DNA of 64,000 bases from positions 186,001 to 250,000 of the forward strand of contig NW_027478593.1 of NCBI RefSeq assembly GCF_051014685.1, given 5' to 3'. The stretch is from Ptiloglossa arizonensis. Taxonomy: Eukaryota; Arthropoda; Insecta; Hymenoptera; Colletidae. Below the pieces are notes generated by a model. That model did not search any database and was not told the origin of the DNA. It saw nothing but the letters and a program-made list of their open reading frames with translations. Numbering within the stretch: position 1 is the stretch's first letter; each line of letters begins with the position of its first letter. Below, in pieces: positions 23,046 to 36,090 of the stretch. Made by a program: the position numbers and the translations under genes.

Positions 23046-26000
23046 CAGACGCAGCAGGAATTTTTGGGCTTGGTCAATCCGTTCGCGGGATATGGGACTT
23101 TGAAGGTAAGAAATGGTTGACAAGACAACAAATTTTTCGCACTTCTGCTGCTCCATTCGCTTAACCAGAATGGCCTAGGGGAAAAATACACATATCGTTG
23201 TAACCGGGCGAGTTTCTACTTTAAGATGCGATAGGAATTTTTGGGTTAGGTCAATCCGTTCGCGAGATGTGGGAGGTTGAAGCTAAGAAATTGTTGAGAA
23301 GACAACAAATTTTTCGCAATTCTGCTGCTGCAATCGCTTGACCAGAATGGCCTAGGGGAAAAATACACAAACCGTTGTAATCGGATGAGTTTCTACTTTC
23401 AGATGCAATAGGAATTATTGGGTTAGCTCAATCGGTTCGCGAGATGTGGGAGATTGATGCTAAGAAATTGTTGAGAAGACAACAAATTTCTCGCACTTCT
23501 GCTGCTACAATCGCTCAACCAGAATGGCCTAGGGGAAAAATGCAAATACGGTTGTAAACGGGCGAGTTTCTACTTTCAGACGCAGCAGGAATTTTTGGAT
23601 TTGGTCAATCCGTCAGGGAGATATGGGACTTTGAAGCTAAGAAATGGTTGACAAGACAACAAATTTTTCGCACTTCTGCTGCTCCAATCGCTTAACCAGA
23701 ATGGCCTAGGGGAAAAATAAACGTATCGTTGTAATCGGGCGAGTTTCTACTTTCAGACGCAGCAGGAATTTTTGGGTTAGGTCAATCGGTTCGCGAGATG
23801 TGGTAGGTTGAAGCTAAGAAATTGTTGAGAAGACAACAAATTTTTCGCAATTCTGCTGCTCCAAACGTTTAACAAGAATGGCCTAGGGAAAAAGTACACA
23901 TACCGTAGTAATCGGGCGAGTTTCTACTTTCAGACGCAGCAGGAATTTTTGGATTTGGTCAATCCGTCCGGGAGATATGGGACTTTGAAGCTAAGAAATG
24001 GTTGACAAGACAACAAATTTCTCGCCCTTCTGCTGCTTCAAACGCTTAACCAGAATGGCCTAGGGAAAAAATACACTTACCGTTGCAATCCGGCGAGTTT
24101 CTACTTTCAGGCGCAGCAGGAATTTTTCGGTTTGGTCAATCCGTCCGCGAGATATGGGACTTTGAAGCTAAGAAATGTTGACAAGACAACAAATTTTTCG
24201 CACTTCTGCTGCTCCAATCGCTTAACCAGAATGGCCTAGGGTAAAAATACACAAACCGTTGTAATCGGGCGAATTTCTATTTTCAGACGCAATAGGAATT
24301 TTTGGGTTAGGTCATTCTGTTCTCGAGATATGGGAGTTTGGAGCTAAGAAATGGTTAAGAAGACATCAAATTTTTCGCAATTCTGCTGCTTCAAACGCTT
24401 AACCAGAATGGCCTAGGGAAAAAATACCCATTCCGTTGTAATCGGGCGAGTTTCTACTTTCAGACGCAGCAGGAATTTTTGGGTTTGGTCAATCCCTCCG
24501 CGAGATATGGGACTTTGAATGTAAGAAATGGTTGACAAGACAACAAATTTTTCGCACTTCTGCTGCTCCATTCGCTTAACCAGAATGGCCTAGGGGAAAA
24601 ATACACGTATCGTTGTAATCGGGCGAGTTTCTACTTTAAGATGCAATAGGAATTTTTGGGTTAGGTCAATCGGTTCGCGAGATGTGGGAGGTTGAAGCTA
24701 AGAAAATGTTGAGAAGACAACAAATTTTTCGCAATTCTGCTGCTCCAATCGCTTAACCAGAATGGCCTAGGGGAAAAATACACATATCGTTGTAATCGGG
24801 CGAGTTTATACTTTCAGATGCAATAGGAATTATTGGGTTAGGTCAATAGGTTCGCGAGATGTGGGAGGTTGAAGCTAAGAAATTGTTGAGAAGACAACAA
24901 ATTTTTCGCAATTCTGCTGCTCCAATCGCTTAACCAGAATGGCCTAGGGGAAAAATAGACAAACCATTGTAATCGGGCGAGTTTCTACTTTCAGATGCAA
25001 TAGGAATTTTTGGGTTAGGTCAATCGGTTCGCGAGATGTGGAAGGTTGAAGCTAAGAAATTGTTGAGAAGACAACAAATTTTTCGCAATTCTGCTGCTCC
25101 AATCGCTTAACCAGAATGGCCTAGGGGAAAAATTCACAAACCGTTGTAATCGGGCGAGTTTCTACTTTCAGATGCAATAGGAATTATTGGGTTAGGTCAA
25201 TAGGTTCGCGAGATGTGGGAGGTTGAATCTAAGAAATTGTTGAGAAGACAACAGATTTTTCGCAATTCTGCTGCTCCAATCGCTTAACCAGAATGGCCTA
25301 GGGGAAAAATAGACAAACCATTGTAATCGGGCGAGTTTCTACTTTCAGATGCAATAGGAATTTTTGGGTTATGTCAATCGGTTCGCGAGATGTGGGAGGT
25401 TGAAGCTAAGAAATTGTTGAGAAGACAACAAATTTTTCGCAATTCTGCTGCTCCAAACGCTTAACCAGAATGGCCTAGGGAAAAAATACCCATTCCGTTG
25501 TAATCGGGCGAGTTTCTACTTTCAGACGCAGCAGGAATTTTTGGGTTTGGTCAATCCCTCCGCGAGATATGGGACTTTGAATGTAAGAAATGGTTGACAA
25601 GACAACAAATTTTTCGCACTTCTGCTGCACCATTCGCTTAACCAGAATGGCCTAGGGGAAAAATTCACAAACCGTTGTAATCGGGCGAGTTTCTACTTTC
25701 AGATGCAATAGGAATTATTGGGTTAGGTCAATAGGTTCGCGAGATGTGGGAGGTTGAAGCTAAGAAATTGTTGAGAAGACAACAAATTTTTCGCAATTTT
25801 GCTGCTCCAAACGCTTAACCAGAATGGCCTAGGGGAAAAATACACAAACCGTTGTAATCGGGCGAGTTTCTACTTTCAGACGCAGCAGGAAGTTTTGGGT
25901 TTGGTCAATCCGTCCGCGAGATATGGGACTTTGAAGCTAAGAAATGGTTGACAAGACAACAAATTTTTCGCACTTCTGCTGCTCCAATCGCTTAACCAGA

Positions 26001-27837
26001 ATGGCCTAGGGGAAAAATACACACACCGTTGTAATCGGGCGAGATTCTACTTTCAGACGCAGCAGGAATTATTGGGTTTGGTCAATCCGTCCGTGAGATA
26101 TGGGACTTTGAAGCTAAGAAATGGTTGACAAGACAACAAATTTTTCGCACTTCTGCTGCTCCAATCGCTTAACCAGAATGGCCTAGGGGAAAAATACACA
26201 TACCGTTGTAATCGGGCGAGTTTCTACTTTCAGACGCAGCAGGAATTTTTGGGCTTGGTCAATCCGTTCGCGAGATATGGGACTTTGAAGGTAAGAAATG
26301 GTTGACAAGACAACAAATTTTTCGCACTTCTGCTGCTCCATTCGCTTAACCAGAATGGCCTAGGGGAAAAATACACATATCGTTTTAATCGGGCGAGTTT
26401 ATACTTTAAGATGCAATAGGAATTTTTGGGTTAGGTCAATCGGTTCGCGAGATGTGGCAGGTTGAAGCTAGGAAATTGTTGAGAAGACAACAAACTTTTC
26501 GCAATTCTGCTGCTCCAATCGCTTCACGAGAATGGCCTAGGGGACAAATACACAAACCGTTGTAATCGGGCGAGTTTCTACTTTCAGATGCAATAGGAAT
26601 TATTGGGTTAGGTCAATCGGTTCGCGAGGTGTGGGAGGTTGAAGCTAAGAAATTGTTGAGAAGACAACAAATTTTTCGCAATTCTGCTGCTCCAATCGCT
26701 TAACCAGAATGGCCTAGGGGAAAAATACACAAACCATTGTAATCGGGCGAGTTTCTACTTTCAGATGCAATAGGAATTCTTGGGTTATGTCAATCCGTTC
26801 TCGAGATATGGGAGTTTGAAGCTAAGAAATGGACGAGAAGACAACAAATTTTTCGCAATTCTGCTGCTCCAAACGCTTAACAAGAATGGCCTAGGGAAAA
26901 AGTACAAATACCGTTGTAATCGGGCGAGTTTCTACTTTCAGACCCATCAGGAATTTTTGGGTTTGGTCAATCCGTTCGCGAGATACGGGACTTTGAAGCT
27001 AAGACATGGTTGAGAAGACAACAAATTTTTCGCAATTCTGCTGCTCCAAACGCTTAACCAGAATGGCCTAGGGGAAAAATACAAAAACCGTTGTAATCGG
27101 GCGAGTTTCTACTTTCAGATGCAATAGGAATTTTTGGGTTAGGTCAATCCGTTCTCGAGATATGGAAGTTTGAAGCTAAGAAATGGTTGAGAAGACAACA
27201 AATTTTTCGCACTTCTGCTGCTCCAATCGCTTAACCAGAATGGCCTAGGGGAGAAATACACATACCGGTGTAATCGGGCGAGTTTCTACTTTCAGATGCA
27301 ATCGGAATTGTTGGCTTAGGTCAATCCGTTCTCGAGATATGGAAGTTTGAAGCTAAGAAATGGTTGAGAAGACAACAAATTTTTCGCAATTCTGCTGTTC
27401 CAAACGCTTAACCAGAATGGCCTAGGGGAAAATACACAAACCGTTGTAATCGGGCGAGTTTCTACTTTCAGACGCAGCAGGAATTTTTGGGTTTGGTCAA
27501 TCCCTCCGCGAGATATGGGACTTTGAAGGTAAGAAATGGTTGACAAGACAACAAATTTTTCGCACTTCTGCTGCTCCATTCGCTTAACCAGAATGGCCTA
27601 GGGGAAAAATTCACGTATCGTTGTAATCGGGCGAGTTTCTACTTTAAGATGCAATAGGAATTTTTGGGTTAGGTCAATCGGTTCGCGAGATGTGGGAGGT
27701 TGAAGCTAAGAAAATGTTGAGAAGACAACAAATTTTTCGCAATTCTGCTGCTCCAATCGCTTAACCAGAATGGCCTAGGGGAAAAATTCACGTATCGTTG
27801 TAATCGGGCGAGTTTCTACTTTAAGATGCAATAGGAA
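23046..27837 (+). repeat. Mixed satellite stretch, region 3
   Basis: About 27 monomers, largely of the gatgcaatagg / gggttaggtc type with 'tcggttcgcgagatgtgggagg'. Local repeats of the 'aatagacaaaccattg' monomer occur near 24,955 and 25,309 (2 x 177 apart). The 'gttgatgctaag' monomer near 23,455 corresponds to the one near 13,012. The region 2 type 'ttaccgttgcaatccggcg' reappears once near 24,080. There is one CENP-B-box-like match at 26974. Confidence 0.7.
26974..26990 (+). other. CENP-B-box-like motif
   Basis: The 'cgag / ta' form lies on a gacccatcagg monomer and is the first complete match after a gap of 94 monomers. Confidence 0.58.
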
Positions 27838-28530
27838 TTTTTGGGTTTGGTCAATCCGTTCGCGAGATATGGGACTTTGAAGCTAAGAAATGCTTGACAA
27901 GACAACAAATATTTCGCAATTCTGCTGCTCCAAACGCTTAACCAGAATGGCTTAGGGAAAAAATACACATACCGTTGTAATCGGGCGAGTTTCTACTTTC
28001 AGACGCAGCAGGAATTTTTGGACTTGGTCAATCCGTTCGCGAGATATGGGACTTTGAAGCTAATAAATGGTTGACAAGACAACAAATTTTTCGCACTCCT
28101 GCTGCTCCAATCGCTTAACCAGAATGGCCTAGGGGAAAAATACACATACCGTTGTAATCGGGCGAGTTTCTACTTTCAGACGCAGCAGGAATTTTTGGGC
28201 TTGGTCAATCCGTTCGCGAGATATGGGTCTTTGAAGGTAAGAAATGGTTGACAAGACATAAAATTTTTCGCACTTCTGCTGCTCCATTAGCTTAACCAGA
28301 ATGGCCTAGGGGAAAAATACACATATCGTTGCAATCGGGCGAGTCTCTACTTTCAGACGCAGCAGGAATCTTTGGGCTTGGTCAATCCGTTCGCGAGATA
28401 TGGGACTTTGAAGCTAATAAATGGTTGACAAGACAACAAATTTTTCGCACTTCTGCTGCTCCAATCGCTTAACCAGAATGGCCTAGGGGAAAAATACACA
28501 TACCGTTGTAATCGGGCGAGTTTCTACTTT
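27838..28530 (+). repeat. Displaced block, downstream copy (pair at 22.35 kb)
   Basis: This block carries the same rare markers as 22350-23045 in the same order, including 'aatggcttaggg' (27,946), 'gatatgggtctttg' and 'gcaggaatctttgggcttgg' (28,368). One difference seen is 'acaaatatttcgc' against 'acaaatttttcgc' near the start. Confidence 0.8.
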
Positions 28531-31140
28531 CAGACGCAGCAAGAATTTTTGGGTTTGGTCAATCCGTCCGCGAGATATGGGACTTGGAAGCCAAGAAATG
28601 GTTGACAAGACAACAAATTTTTCGCCCTTCTGCTGCTCCAAACGCTTAACCAGAATGGCCTAGGGGAAAAATACACAAACCGTTGTAATCGGGCGAGTTT
28701 CTACTTTCAGATACAATAGAAATTTTTGGGTTAGGTCAATCCGTTCTCGAGATATGGAAGTTTGAAGCTAAGAAATGGTTGAGAAGACAACAAATTTTTC
28801 GCAATTCTGCTGCTCCAAACGCTTAACCAGAATGGCCTAGGGGAAAAATACACATACCGTTGTAATCGGGCGAGTTTCTACTTTCAGACGCAGCAGGAAT
28901 TTTTGCGTTTGGTCAATCCGTTCGCGAGATACGGGACTTTGAAGCTAAGAAATGGTTGAGAAGACAACAAATTTTTCGCAACTCTGCTGCTCCAAACGCT
29001 TAACCAGAATGGCCTAGGGGAAAAATACACAAACCGTTGTAATCGGGCGAGTTTCTACTTTCAGATGCAATAGGAATTTTTGGGTTAGGTGAATCCGTTC
29101 TCGAGATATGGAAGTTTGAAGCTAAGAAATGGTTGAGAAGACAACAAATTTTTCGCAATTCTGCTGCTCCAAACGTTTAACCAGAATGGCCTAGGGGAAA
29201 AATACACAAACCGTTGTAATCGGGCGAGTTTCTACTTTCAGATGCAATAGGAATTGTTGGGTTAGGTGAATCCGTTCTCGAGATATGGAAGTTTGAAGCT
29301 AAGAAATGGTTGAGAAGACAACAAATTTTTCGCAATTCTGCTGCTCCAAACGCTTAACCAGAATGGCCTAGGGGAAAAATACACAAATCGTTGTAATCGG
29401 GTGAGTTTCTACTTTAAGATGCAATAGGAATTTTTGGGTTAAGTCAATCGGTTCGCGAGATGCGGGAGGTTGAAGATAAGAAATTGTTGAGAAGACAACA
29501 AATTTTTCTCAATTCTGCTGCTCCAAACGCTTAACCAGAATGGCCTAGAGGAAAAATACACAAACCGTTGTAATCGGGCGAGTTTCTACTTTCAGATGCA
29601 ATAGGAATTGTTGGGTTAGGTGAATCCGTTCTCGAGATATGGAAGTTTGAAGCTAAGAAATGGTTGAGAAGACAACAAATTTTTCGCAACTCTGCTGCTC
29701 CAAACGCTTAACCAGAATGGCCTAGGGGAAAAATACACAAACCGTTGTAATCGGGCGAGTTTCTACTTTCAGATGCAATAGGAATTTTTGGGTTAGGTCA
29801 ATCCGTTCTCGAGATATGGAAGTTTGAAGCTAAGAAATGGTTGAGAAGACAACAAATTTTTCGCAATTCTGCTGCTCCAAACGCTTAACCAGAATGGCCT
29901 AGGGGAAAAATACACAAACCGTTGTAATCGGGCGAGGTTCTACTTTCAGACGCAGCAGGAATTTTTGCGTTTGGTCAATCCGTTCGCGAGATACGGGACT
30001 TTGAAGCTAAGAAATGGTTGAGAAGACAACAAATTTTTCGCAACTCTGCTGCTCCAAACGCTTAACCAGAATGGCCTAGGGGAAAAATACACAAACCGTT
30101 GTAATCGGGCGAGTTTCTACTTTCAGATGCAATAGGAATTTTTGGGTTAGGTCAATCCGTTCTCGAGATATGGAAGTTTGAAGCTAAGAAATGGTTGAGA
30201 AGACATCAAATTTTTCGCAATTCTGCTGCTCCAAACGCTTAACCAGAATGGCCTAGGGGAAAAATACACATATCGTTGTAATCGGGCGAGTTTCTACTTT
30301 AAGATGCAATAGGAATTTTTGGGTTAGGTCAATCGGTTCGCGAGATGTGGGAGGTGGAAGCTAAGAAATTGTTGAGAAGACAACAAATTTTTCTCAATTC
30401 TGCTGCTCCAATGGCTTTACCAGAATGGCCTAGGGGAAAAATACACAAACCGTTGTAATCGGGCGAGGTTCTACGTTCAGATGCAATAGGAATTATTGGG
30501 TTAAGTCAATCCGTTCTCGAGATATGGGAGTTTGAAGCTAAGAAATGGTTGAGAACACAACAAATTTTTCGCAATTCTGCTGCTCCAAACGCTTAACAAG
30601 AATGGCCTAGGGAAAAAGTACACATACCGTAGTAATCGGGCGAGTTTCTACTTTCAGATGCAATAGGAATTGTTGGGTTAGGTGAATCCGTTCGCGAGAT
30701 ACGGGACCTTGAAGCTAAGAAATGGTTGAGAAGACGACAAATTTTGCGCACTTCTGCTGCTCCAATCGCTTAACCAGAATGGCCTAGGGGAAAAATACAC
30801 AAACCGTTGTAATCGGGCGAGTTTCTACTTTCAGACGCAGCAGGAATTTTTGCGTTTGGTCAATCCGTTCGCGAGATACGGGACTTTGAAGCTAAGAAAT
30901 GGTTGAGAAGACAACAAATTTTTCGCAACTCTGCTGCTCCAAACGCATAACCAGAATGGCCTAGGGGAAAAATACACAAACCGTTGTAATCGGGCGAGTT
31001 TCTACTTTCAGATGCAATAGGAATTTTTGGGTTAGGTCAATCCGTTCTCGAGATATGGAAGTTTGAAGCTAAGAAATGGTTGAGAAGACAACAAATTTTT
31101 CGCAATTCTGCTGCTCCAAACGCTTAACCAGAATGGCCTA
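28531..31140 (+). repeat. Region 4 entry: 'gcgtttgg' and 'gaagtttgaagc' monomers
   Basis: About 15 monomers switch between two types. One is gacgcagcagg with 'tttttgcgtttggtc' and 'gagatacggg'. The other is gatgcaatagg with an XhoI site in 'ttctcgagatatggaag'. Complete CENP-B-box-like motifs occur at 28920, 29451, 29982, 30690 and 30867, all on the first type except 29451 and 30690. Confidence 0.75.
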
Positions 31141-31237
31141 GGGGAAAAATACACAAACCGTTGTAATCGGGCGAGATTCTACTTTCAGACGCAGCAGGAA
31201 TTTTTGCGTTTGGTCAATCCGTTCGCGAGATACGGGA
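28920..31237 (+). other. Cluster of six CENP-B-box-like motifs
   Basis: Complete 17-bp matches start at 28920, 29451, 29982, 30690, 30867 and 31221. All sit at monomer positions 81-97, so their spacings are multiples of 177. The copy at 29451 reads 'tg' between A and CGGG, the others 'ta'. Those at 30690 and 30867 are in adjacent monomers, the only neighbouring pair I found. Confidence 0.6.
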
Positions 31238-32733
31238 CTTTGAAGCTAAGAAATGGTTGAGAAGACAACAAATTTTTCGCAACTCTGCTGCTCCAAACGC
31301 TTAACCAGAATGGCCTAGGGGAAAAATACAGAAACCGTTGTAATCGGGCGAGTTTCTACTTTCAGACGCAGCAGGAATTTTTGGGTTTGGTCAATCCGTT
31401 CGCGAGATATGGAACTTCGAAGCTAAGAAATGCTTGACAAGACAACAAATTTTTCGCACTTCTGCTGCTCCAATCGCTTCACCAGAATGGCCTACGGAAA
31501 AAGTACACATACCGTAGTAATCGGGCGAGTTTCTACTTGCAGACGCATCAGGAATTTTTGCGTTTGGTCAATCCGTTCGCGAGATATGGAACTTCGAAGC
31601 TAAGAAATGCTTGACAAGACAACAAATTTTTCGCACTTCTGCTGCTCCAATCGCTTAACCAGAATGGCCTAGGGGAGAAATACACAAACCGTTGTAATCG
31701 GGCGAGTTTCTACTTTAAGATGCAATAGGAATTTTTGGGTTAGGTCAATCGGTTCGCGAGATGTGGGAGGTTGAAACTAAGAAATTGTTGAGAAGACAAC
31801 AAATTTTTCTCAATTCTGCTGCTCCAATGGCTTTACCAGAATGGCCTAGGGGAAAAATACACAAACCGTTGTAATCGGGCGAGGTTCTACGTTCAGATGC
31901 AATAGGAATTATTGGGTTAAGTCAATCCGTTCTCGAGATATGGGAGTTTGAAGCTAAGAAATCGTTGAGAAGACAACAAATTTTTCGCAATTCTGCTGCT
32001 CCAAACGCTTAACAAGAATGGCCTAGGGAAAAAGTATACATACCGTAGTAATCGGGCGAGTTTCTACTTTCAGATGCAATAGGAATTTTTGGGTTAAGTC
32101 AATCCGTTCTCGAGATACGGGACTTTGAAGCTAAGAAATGGTTGAGAAGAAAACAAGTTTTTCGCAATTCTGCTGCTCCAAACGCTTAACCAGAATGGCC
32201 TAGGGGAAAAATACAGAAACCGTTGTAATCGGGCGAGTTTCTACTTTCAGACGCAGCAGGAATTTTTGCGTTTGGTCAATCCGTTCGCGAGATATGGAAG
32301 TTTGAAGCTAAGAAATGGTTGAGAAGACAACAAATTTTTCGCAATTCTGCTGCTCCAAACGCTTAACCAGAATGGCCTAGGGGAAAAATACACAAACCGT
32401 TGTAATCGGGCGAGTTTCTACTTTCAGACGCAGCAGGAATTTTTGGGTTTGGTAAATCCGTCCGCGTGATATGGGACTTTGAAGCTAAGAAATGGTTGAC
32501 AAGACAACAAATTTTTCGCACTTCTGCTGCTCCAAACGCTTAACCAGAATGGCCTAGGGGAAAAATAAACAAACCGTTGTAATCGGGCGAGTTTCTACTT
32601 CCAGATGCAATAGAAATTTTTGGGTTAGGTCAATCCGCTCTCGAGATATGGAAGTTTGAAGCTAAGAAATGGTTGAGAAGACAAAAAATTTTTCGCAATT
32701 CTGCTGCTCCAAACGCTTAACCAGAATGGCCTA
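31141..32733 (+). repeat. 9-monomer higher-order unit, copy 1, 1593 bp
   Basis: The marker 'cctacggaaaaagtac' at 31491 recurs at 33084, exactly 9 x 177 bp later. Other paired markers are 'atacagaaaccg', 'aagtatacataccgtag' and 'tttaccagaatgg'. Differences seen are few: 'acttgcagacgc' against 'actttcagacgc', 'ggcgagtc' positions unchanged, and 'aagtcaatcc' against 'aagttaatcc'. Confidence 0.88.
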
Positions 32734-34326
32734 GGGGAAAAATACACAAACCGTTGTAATCGGGCGAGATTCTACTTTCAGACGCAGCAGGAATTTTTGC
32801 GTTTGGTCAATCCGTTCGCGAGATACGGGACTTTGAAGCTAAGAAATGGTTGAGAAGACAACAAATTTTTCGCAACTCTGCTGCTCCAAACGCTTAACCA
32901 GAATGGCCTAGGGGAAAAATACAGAAACCGTTGTAATCGGGCGAGTTTCTACTTTCAGACGCAGCAGGAATTTTTGGGTTTGGTCAATCCGTTCGCGAGA
33001 TATGGAACTTCGAAGCTAAGAAATGCTTGACAAGACAACAAATTTTTCGCACTTCTGCTGCTCCAATCGCTTAACCAGAATGGCCTACGGAAAAAGTACA
33101 CATACCGTAGTAATCGGGCGAGTTTCTACTTTCAGACGCATCAGGAATTTTTGCGTTTGGTCAATCCGTTCGCGAGATATGGAACTTCGAAGCTAAGAAA
33201 TGCTTGACAAGACAACAAATTTTTCGCACTTCTGCTGCTCCAATCGCTTAACCAGAATGGCCTAGGGGAGAAATACACAAACCGTTGTAATCGGGCGAGT
33301 TTCTACTTTAAGATGCAATAGGAATTTTTGGGTTAGGTCAATCGGTTCGCGAGATGTGGGAGGTTGAAACTAAGAAATTGTTGAGAAGACAACAAATTTT
33401 TCTCAATTCTGCTGCTCCAATGGCTTTACCAGAATGGCCTAGGGGAAAAATACACAAACCGTTGTAATCGGGCGAGGTTCTACGTTCAGATGCAATAGGA
33501 ATTATTGGGTTAAGTCAATCCGTTCTCGAGATATGGGAGTTTGAAGCTAAGAAATCGTTGAGAAGACAACAAATTTTTCGCAATTCTGCTGCTCCAAACG
33601 CTTAACAAGAATGGCCTAGGGAAAAAGTATACATACCGTAGTAATCGGGCGAGTTTCTACTTTCAGATGCAATAGGAATTTTTGGGTTAAGTTAATCCGT
33701 TCTCGAGATACGGGACTTTGAAGCTAAGAAATGGTTGAGAAGAAAACAAGTTTTTCGCAATTCTGCTGCTCCAAACGCTTAACCAGAATGGCCTAGGGGA
33801 AAAATACAGAAACCGTTGTAATCGGGCGAGTTTCTACTTTCAGACGCAGCAGGAATTTTTGCGTTTGGTCAATCCGTTCGCGAGATATGGAAGTTTGAAG
33901 CTAAGAAATGGTTGAGAAGACAACAAATTTTTCGCAATTCTGCTGCTCCAAACGCTTAACCAGAATGGCCTAGGGGAAAAATACACAAACCGTTGTAATC
34001 GGGCGAGTTTCTACTTTCAGACGCAGCAGGAATTTTTGGGTTTGGTAAATCCGTCCGCGTGATATGGGACTTTGAAGCTAAGAAATGGTTGACAAGACAA
34101 CAAATTTTTCGCACTTCTGCTGCTCCAAACGCTTAACCAGAATGGCCTAGGGGAAAAATAAACAAACCGTTGTAATCGGGCGAGTTTCTACTTTCAGATG
34201 CAATAGAAATTTTTGGGTTAGGTCAATCCGCTCTCGAGATATGGAAGTTTGAAGCTAAGAAATGGTTGAGAAGACAAAAAATTTTTCGCAATTCTGCTGC
34301 TCCAAACGCTTAACCAGAATGGCCTA
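32734..34326 (+). repeat. 9-monomer higher-order unit, copy 2, 1593 bp
   Basis: This is a tandem copy of 31141-32733 in the same frame. Identity continues into the first monomer after 34327, so the duplicated tract slightly exceeds two full units. It carries a CENP-B-box-like match at 32814, the counterpart of that at 31221 in copy 1. Confidence 0.88.
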
Positions 34327-34777
34327 GGGGAAAAATACACAAACCGTTGTAATCGGGCGAGTTTCTACTTTCAGACGCAGCAGGAATTTTTGCGTTTGGT
34401 CAATCCGTTCGCGAGATACGGGACTTTGAAGCTAAGAAATGGTTGAGAAGACAACAAATTTTTCGCAATTCTGCTGCTCCAAACGCTTAACCAGAATGGC
34501 CTAGGGGAAAAATACACAAACCGTTGTAATCGGGCGAGTTTCTACTTTCAGATGCAATAGGAATTGTTGGGTTAGGTGAATCCGTTCTCGAGATATGGAA
34601 GTTTGAAGCTAAGAAATGGTTGAGAAGACAACAAATTTTTCGCAATTCTGCTGCTCCAAACGCATGACAAGAACGGCCTAGGGAAAAAGTACACATACCG
34701 TAGTAATCGGGCGAGTTTCTACTTTCAGACGCATCAGGAATTTTTGCGTTTGGTCAATCCGTTCGCGAGATACGGGA
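32814..34777 (+). other. Cluster of three CENP-B-box-like motifs
   Basis: Matches start at 32814, 34407 and 34761. The first two are 1593 bp apart and follow the one at 31221 by the same distance, so the motif is a fixed member of the 9-monomer unit. Confidence 0.6.
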
Positions 34778-36090
34778 CTTTGAAGCTAAGAAATGGTTGA
34801 GAAGACGACAAATTTTTCGCAATTCTGCTGCTCCAAACGCTTAACCAGAAAGGCCTAGGGAAAAAATAACCATACCGTTGTAATCGGGCGAGTTTCTACT
34901 TTCAGATGCATCAGGAATTTTTGGGTTTGGTCAATCCGTTCGCGAGATATGGAACTTCGAAGCTAAGAAATGCTTGACAAGACAACAAATTTTTCGCACT
35001 TCTGCTGCTCCAATCGCTTCACCAGAATGGCCTAGGGGAGAAATACACATACCGCTGTAATCGGGCGAGTTTCTACTTTCAGATGCACGAGGAATTGTTG
35101 GGTTATGTCAATCCGTTCGTGAGATACGGAACTTTGAAGCTAAGAAATGCTTGACAAGACAACAAATTTTTCGCACTTCTGCTGCTCCAATCGCTTAACC
35201 AGAATGGCCTAGGGGAGAAATACACATACTTCTGTAATCGGGCGAGTTTCTACTTTCAGATGCACGAGGAAATGTTGGGTTATGTCAATCCGTTCGCGAG
35301 ATATGTGAGTTTGAAGCTACGAAATGGTTGAGAAGACAACAAATTTTTCGCAATTCTGCTGCTTCAAACGCTTACCAGAATGGCCTAGGGAAAAAATACA
35401 CTTACCGTTGTAATCCGGCGAGTTTCTACTTTCAGGCGCAGCAGGAATTTTTCGGTTTGGTCAATCCGTTCGCGAGATATGGGACTTTGAAGCTAAGAAA
35501 TGGTTGACAAGACAATAAATTTTTCGCACTTCTGCTGCTCCAATCGCTTGACCAGAATGGACAACGGGAAAAATACACATATCGTTGTAATCGGGCGAGT
35601 TTCTACTTTCAGATGCAATAGGAATTTTTGGGTTAGGTCAATCCGTTCTCGAGATATGGAAGTTTGAAGCTAAGAAATGGTTGAGAAGACAACAAATTTT
35701 TCGCAATTCTGCTGCTCCAAACGCTTAACCAGAATGGCCTAGGGGAAAAATACATATATCGATGTAATCGGGCGAGTTTCTACTTTAAGAAGCAATAGGA
35801 ATTTTTGGGTTAGGTCAATCGGTTCGCGAGATGTGGGAGGTTGAAGCTAAGAAATTGTTGAGAAGACAACAAATTTTTCGCAATTCTGCTGCTCCAATCG
35901 CTTAACCAGAATGGCCTAGGGGAAAAATACACAAACCGTTGTAATCGGGCGAGGTTCTACGTTCAGATGCAATAGGAATTCTTGGGTTAGGTCAATCCGT
36001 TCTCGAGATATGGGAGTTTGAAGCTAAGAAATGGTTGAGAAGACAACAAATTTTTCGCAATTCTGCTGCTCCAAACGCTTATCAAGAATG
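34327..36090 (+). repeat. Mixed satellite stretch, region 4
   Basis: About ten monomers. It includes two 'gatgcacgagg / gggttatgtc' monomers near 35,080 and 35,260, and an isolated dimer of region 2 type at 35384-35737 ('ttaccgttgtaatccggcg', 'tttttcggtttgg', then 'acaacgggaaaaatac'). A one-base deletion, 'cttaccag', near 35,373 marks this tract. Confidence 0.7.

Noticed and set aside
27316..27579. Longest open frame in the window, 87 codons, minus strand
   Set aside because: It is a satellite shadow spanning about one and a half monomers. A run of this length is expected by chance among some 360 variant monomers.
34487..34696. Minus-strand open frame of 69 codons, and similar ones at 47591, 50250, 53261 and 55561
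   Set aside because: These have the same origin in satellite repeats. The later four are copies carried by the 15- and 13-monomer units.
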